Shown here piece by piece: positions 19,697-22,266 of a DNA stretch of 22,266 nt; the first letter of the stretch is position 1, and each line of letters begins with the position of its first letter. The notes under the pieces were generated by a model, which did no database searches, was not told where the DNA came from, and saw nothing but the letters and a program-made list of their open reading frames with translations. The DNA comes from a virus: positions 1 to 22,266 of IMG/VR virus record IMGVR_UViG_3300025896_000200, one strand, 5' to 3'. Both the position numbers and the translations under genes were made by a program.

Positions 19697-20890
19697 ATGA
19701 CCACTGCACGCACCCCCCGACGCGAGCACCCCTTCACGGTCTTCGACGGCGTCCCCGCGCAGGAACCGGCCGTCGACGACACCGACGCGATCCCCCACCG
19801 GAAACTCCTCGTGCACCGGGCCTCCCAGGTCCCGAAGAGGCGCGCGGTGTGGCTCTGGTCCACCGACGGCATCGGGCGCATCCCCTGCGGGGAGGTCACC
19901 ATCGCCGCCGGCCGCGGCAACGTCGGCAAGTCCCCGTTCGCGCTGTGGCTCTGCGCCCGCCTCACCCGCGGCGACCTCACCGGCCACTTCGACGGCACCC
20001 CCGTGCGCGCCGCGGTCTACGCCTCCGAGGACAGCCACAACCACACCACCGTCCCCCGCCTGGAGGCGGCCGGTGCGGACCTGGACATGGTGGACCTGAT
20101 CGTAGGCACCACCGCGCTGACCGGCGAGGAGGAGTCCCTCCTGTGGTACCGGGACCTCGATCTGATCGAGGAGCACCTCCAGGAGACCGGGGCGAAGTTC
20201 CTCGTGATCGACCCGCTGCACGACGTCTACAAGAGCGGCGCCGACTCCAACAAGACCGACGACGTCCGGAACGGCATCCGCCCGCTCGTGCAGATGGCGC
20301 ACCGGCTCAACGTGACCATCCTTGGGATCGCCCACTTCAACAAGGCGAAGACCACCGACGTGGGCTCGCTGCTGTCCGGCTCCCACGGGCTCCGCGACAT
20401 CGTCCGGGCCGTGCTGGTGTTCGTCGAGACCGAGGACGGCCAGAAGGTGCTGGGCCAGGACAAGAACAACCTCGGCCGCGCCGGGGCGGACGTCCCCCGC
20501 ATCACCTACGACATGGACATCGTCCCGGTGGAGATCGACGGCATCACCGACGACTTCCCCGTCTTCAACCCCACCGGCACCACGGAAGCCACCATCGCGG
20601 ACATCGTCGGCGGCAAGGCCGACGCGGCGGACCTGCCGATCCCGCAGACCGTGGAGTGGATGTACGACGCGCTGGTGAAGGCGTCGCCGTACCCGATGTC
20701 CGTCGCCGTGCTGGAGGCGGAGGCCAACCGCCGCGGGCTGAAGTGGGACACCGTCCGACGGCAGGCGAAGAGGTCCACGCTGATGGAGCGGCAGAAGCGG
20801 GGCGGCACCGAGCACGGCGGGTGGGAGTGGCGGCTCACCGACGCAGGCAAGGCCCGCAGCAAGGCCCGCGACGAGGACGGCGACGACTGA
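19697..20890 (+). CDS. RepA-like RecA-fold ATPase / helicase
   Basis: 397 residues, ATG one base after the previous stop (with the TGACATG layout). It carries Walker A AAGRGNVGKSPFALW (about 69-83), Walker B KFLVIDPLHDVY (about 170-180) and the sensor region VTILGIAHFNKAKTTDVGSL, as in RepA/AAA_25 hexameric helicases. C-terminal ~90 residues hold a winged-helix-like segment (SVAVLEAEANRRGLKWDTVR, then RQKRGG). It would unwind or remodel origin DNA for the prim-pol. The large iteron palindrome starts eight bases after its stop, as expected for an initiator acting near its own gene. Confidence 0.85.
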   Translation: MTTARTPRREHPFTVFDGVPAQEPAVDDTDAIPHRKLLVHRASQVPKRRAVWLWSTDGIGRIPCGEVTIAAGRGNVGKSPFALWLCARLTRGDLTGHFDGTPVRAAVYASEDSHNHTTVPRLEAAGADLDMVDLIVGTTALTGEEESLLWYRDLDLIEEHLQETGAKFLVIDPLHDVYKSGADSNKTDDVRNGIRPLVQMAHRLNVTILGIAHFNKAKTTDVGSLLSGSHGLRDIVRAVLVFVETEDGQKVLGQDKNNLGRAGADVPRITYDMDIVPVEIDGITDDFPVFNPTGTTEATIADIVGGKADAADLPIPQTVEWMYDALVKASPYPMSVAVLEAEANRRGLKWDTVRRQAKRSTLMERQKRGGTEHGGWEWRLTDAGKARSKARDEDGDD

Positions 20891-20897
20891 TGACTGG

Positions 20898-21131
20898 CAA
20901 GACGGACAAGGCGGACGGCATGTCCTCTCGCACGCGCGGGGGAGCCCGGTATCCGCCTTGTCCGTCTTGGTATCTACCTGCGGAAACACCCATCCGCCTT
21001 GCATCCGCCTTGGTCCGTCTTAGCGTCCGCCTTGGCTCAACCCCAATGCAAGACGGAAGGCAAGGCGGAGCAAGGCGGAGCCAAGACGGAACCCTGTTTC
21101 CGCAGGTCAAGGCCAAGACGGACAAGGCGGA
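20898..21131. repeat. Iteron palindrome, probable replication origin
   Basis: Fourteen copies of the 9-mer CAAGRCGGA or its reverse. Forward: 20898, 20907, 21049, 21061, 21071, 21082, 21114, 21123. Reverse: 20952, 20961, 20993, 21004, 21014 (one mismatch), 21026. From 20952 to 21131 (180 bp) they are placed with exact mirror symmetry about 21041.5: two adjoining units, six bases, ACCTGCGGAAACA (20976-20988), four bases, four units with spacers 2/1/3, then 14 central bases and the same in reverse (TGTTTCCGCAGGT 21095-21107). An extra unit pair stands at 20898-20915. Location after the helicase gene supports an origin or initiator site. No other gene in the 295-bp gap is convincing. Confidence 0.75.
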
Positions 21132-21185
21132 CGCGCATCCCCCCACGCGACCCCTCCCGACATCTCCCGAGAAGGAGAACACCCG

Positions 21186-21500
21186 ATGAAAGCCCCCGTC
21201 CTGGACGCCTACCGCACCCCCGACGGGCAGCTCGCCGTCTGGTGCGAGCACGACCGCCGCTGGCACTGGCACGGAGCGTGCGACACCACCGCCCCCTGCC
21301 CCCGCCCGAAGCGCCGGCTCGTCCTCGCCGGGACGCCCTGCCGGTGCCCCGTCGGGAACGGCGACGGCCACCGCGTCGCGCACTGCCTCGACCCCAAGTC
21401 GCCCTACGACACCACGGGCTACGTCATCCGCGAGGTCGGCCCGCTAACACCCGCCGTCCGCCGCGCGCACAAGCCCCGCAGGACCCGAGGTGCCCGATGA
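21186..21500 (+). CDS. Cys/His-rich hypothetical protein
   Basis: 104 residues, ATG 21186 with GAGAAGGAG (21170-21178). Motifs: AVWCEHDRRWHWHGACD, CRCPVGNGDGHRVAHCLD and SPYDTTGYVIREVGP, with cysteine and histidine pairs that could bind zinc. Proteins with 'WHWHG...GHRVAHC...SPY..TGY' occur on actinomycete mobile elements without a known role. The stop overlaps the next ATG (ATGA). Confidence 0.6.
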   Translation: MKAPVLDAYRTPDGQLAVWCEHDRRWHWHGACDTTAPCPRPKRRLVLAGTPCRCPVGNGDGHRVAHCLDPKSPYDTTGYVIREVGPLTPAVRRAHKPRRTRGAR

Positions 21501-21955
21501 ACCCGAACATCCTCACCACCGTGGTCCTCGCGCTGTGCCCGTTCGCCGGTGCAGGAGCCGTCCTCGTCCTCGACCCGGCCGCCACCACTGACCCGCCGGC
21601 CATCGTCGCCGAGGCCCCTGCCGACCCGCCGGTGCCACCCCTGACGCAGGTGCCGGAGTTCGAGCCCCTCGACGAGCCCACCGTGGCGCCCACGTCCGAG
21701 CGGCCCGCGGCCACCACCGTGCCAGCCACACGCACCGCCACGGCCGCCCCAGTGGCCCCTACAGCGGCTCCCACGGCCACCCCGACACCCCGGCCGACCG
21801 CCACCGCGACCCCTGAGCCCGAGACGGTGGAGCCTGAGCCCGAGGTGCAGAAACCCACCGAACCCGACCCCCCGCGGCAGCCGTGGATCGAGTGCGAGGA
21901 AGACGGGGTGCTCGTCCACCTCCCGCCCGGCAACGAAGACCGCTGCGACGGATGA
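21497..21955 (+). CDS. Membrane-anchored or secreted Pro/Thr-rich protein
   Basis: 152 residues. The first 26 residues (ILTTVVLALCPFAGAGAVLV) form one hydrophobic segment or uncleaved signal. A long low-complexity part follows, rich in Pro, Thr, Ala and Glu (VAPTAAPTATPTPRPTATAT), then an ordered end PWIECEEDGVLVHLPPGNED with two cysteines. A stalk outside the membrane carrying a small cap is suggested; roles could be envelope-spanning lysis helper or surface exclusion, but none can be shown. It is coupled by overlaps to both neighbours. Confidence 0.6.
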   Translation: MNPNILTTVVLALCPFAGAGAVLVLDPAATTDPPAIVAEAPADPPVPPLTQVPEFEPLDEPTVAPTSERPAATTVPATRTATAAPVAPTAAPTATPTPRPTATATPEPETVEPEPEVQKPTEPDPPRQPWIECEEDGVLVHLPPGNEDRCDG

Positions 21956-22224
21956 GCAAGCGCTGGGCCGGAGGGTCCACCACCGCATGGCGCAAGGTGC
22001 GAGCCCAGGTACTACAGCGCGACGGCTACCGCTGCAGGCTGAAGCTGCCCGGCGTGTGCAGGGGCAGGGCAGACCAGGTCCACCACACCAGGGCACGCGA
22101 GATCGCAGGCGACGACCCGACGCACCTGCTGTCCAGCTGCGGCCCATGCAACCGCCGCATCGGCGACCCCACCAGACACGACCCCGCACCGCAGCCGAGC
22201 GCGTGGTGGGACGAGCCAGCGTGA
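21952..22224 (+). CDS. HNH endonuclease next to (expected) terminase genes
   Basis: 90 residues, ATG overlapping the previous stop. It has WRKVRAQVLQRDGYRCRLKL, VCRGRADQVHHTRAREIAGD and the final CGPCNRRIGDP: the RDGYxC...HH...CxxCN layout of small phage HNH nucleases. HNH genes at this place act with terminase in cutting cos DNA in HK97-type phages. It is the last complete gene; terminase genes are expected just outside. A GTG at 22221 overlaps its stop and a GGAGG follows at 22255-22259, so a further gene starts at the edge. Confidence 0.85.
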   Translation: MSKRWAGGSTTAWRKVRAQVLQRDGYRCRLKLPGVCRGRADQVHHTRAREIAGDDPTHLLSSCGPCNRRIGDPTRHDPAPQPSAWWDEPA

Positions 22225-22266
22225 GCGGACCGAGTTTTTTGATCAACCGGGAACGCGGAGGAACAC

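Noticed and set aside
20952-21131. Telomere resolution site of a linear phage-plasmid
   Set aside because: The palindrome is imperfect between iterons and no protelomerase gene is visible; an iteron origin is simpler.
20890-21189. 99-codon frame beginning at ATGA overlap with the ATPase stop (MTGKTDKADG...)
   Set aside because: It is open and coupled, but its sequence is the translation of the mirrored iterons (KTDKAD at both ends) and lacks any family motif; the palindrome explains the bases better. A translated product cannot be excluded.
22221-22266. Partial CDS at GTG overlapping the HNH stop
   Set aside because: Only 15 codons are visible (MSGPSFLINRERGGT) and a better ribosome site (22255-22259) points to a start just beyond the window; too little to annotate.

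Overview
The window is very GC-rich (roughly 70% or more by eye), codon use is strongly G/C at third positions, GTG starts and ATGA/GTGA/TGATG stop-start overlaps are common, and terminators are hairpins without U-tracts. The families seen (DUF2637, FtsK/TraB-like translocase, prim-pol plus RepA-like ATPase, DUF2746, endonuclease VII-like HNH) point to a Streptomyces-type actinobacterial host. The DNA looks like part of a temperate siphovirus whose non-structural half resembles an actinomycete integrative and conjugative element (AICE, pSAM2 type) or a phage-plasmid.

Layout. 1-9383 (+): end of the major capsid gene, head fibre, an unknown head protein, an inserted HNH endonuclease, head-tail connector, tail terminator, tail tube, tail chaperones with a probable +1 frameshift, HK97 gp10-like protein, a small chimeric membrane protein, tape measure, and three distal tail genes. 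9384-9745: terminators around a tRNA-like element. 9746-10881 (-): four small accessory genes, the last a ribbon-helix-helix (RHH) protein with its own operator. 10888-12668: a ParA-like gene cut short by a convergent tyrosine integrase, between two arrays of the same GACGGCA repeat. 12669-16159 (+): small protein, DUF2637 membrane protein, zinc-finger-like small protein and FtsK/TraB-like translocase. 16309-17831: switch region with a tandem-HTH repressor (-) divergent from an XRE regulator (+). 17917-20890 (+): replication operon ending in prim-pol and RepA-like ATPase. 20898-21131: a striking iteron palindrome, the likely origin. 21186-22224: two small proteins and an HNH gene of the kind that normally precedes terminase. 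A circular or permuted map with terminase-portal-capsid in the missing part would join the two ends.

Inferred logic: the switch proteins control the int/transfer and replication promoters through shared operator motifs; prim-pol and the ATPase start replication at the iteron palindrome; the RHH-repeat-ParA block looks like a partition locus later invaded by an integrase; the TraB-like protein could give conjugative spread besides virions. No lysin, holin or recognisable excisionase gene is visible.
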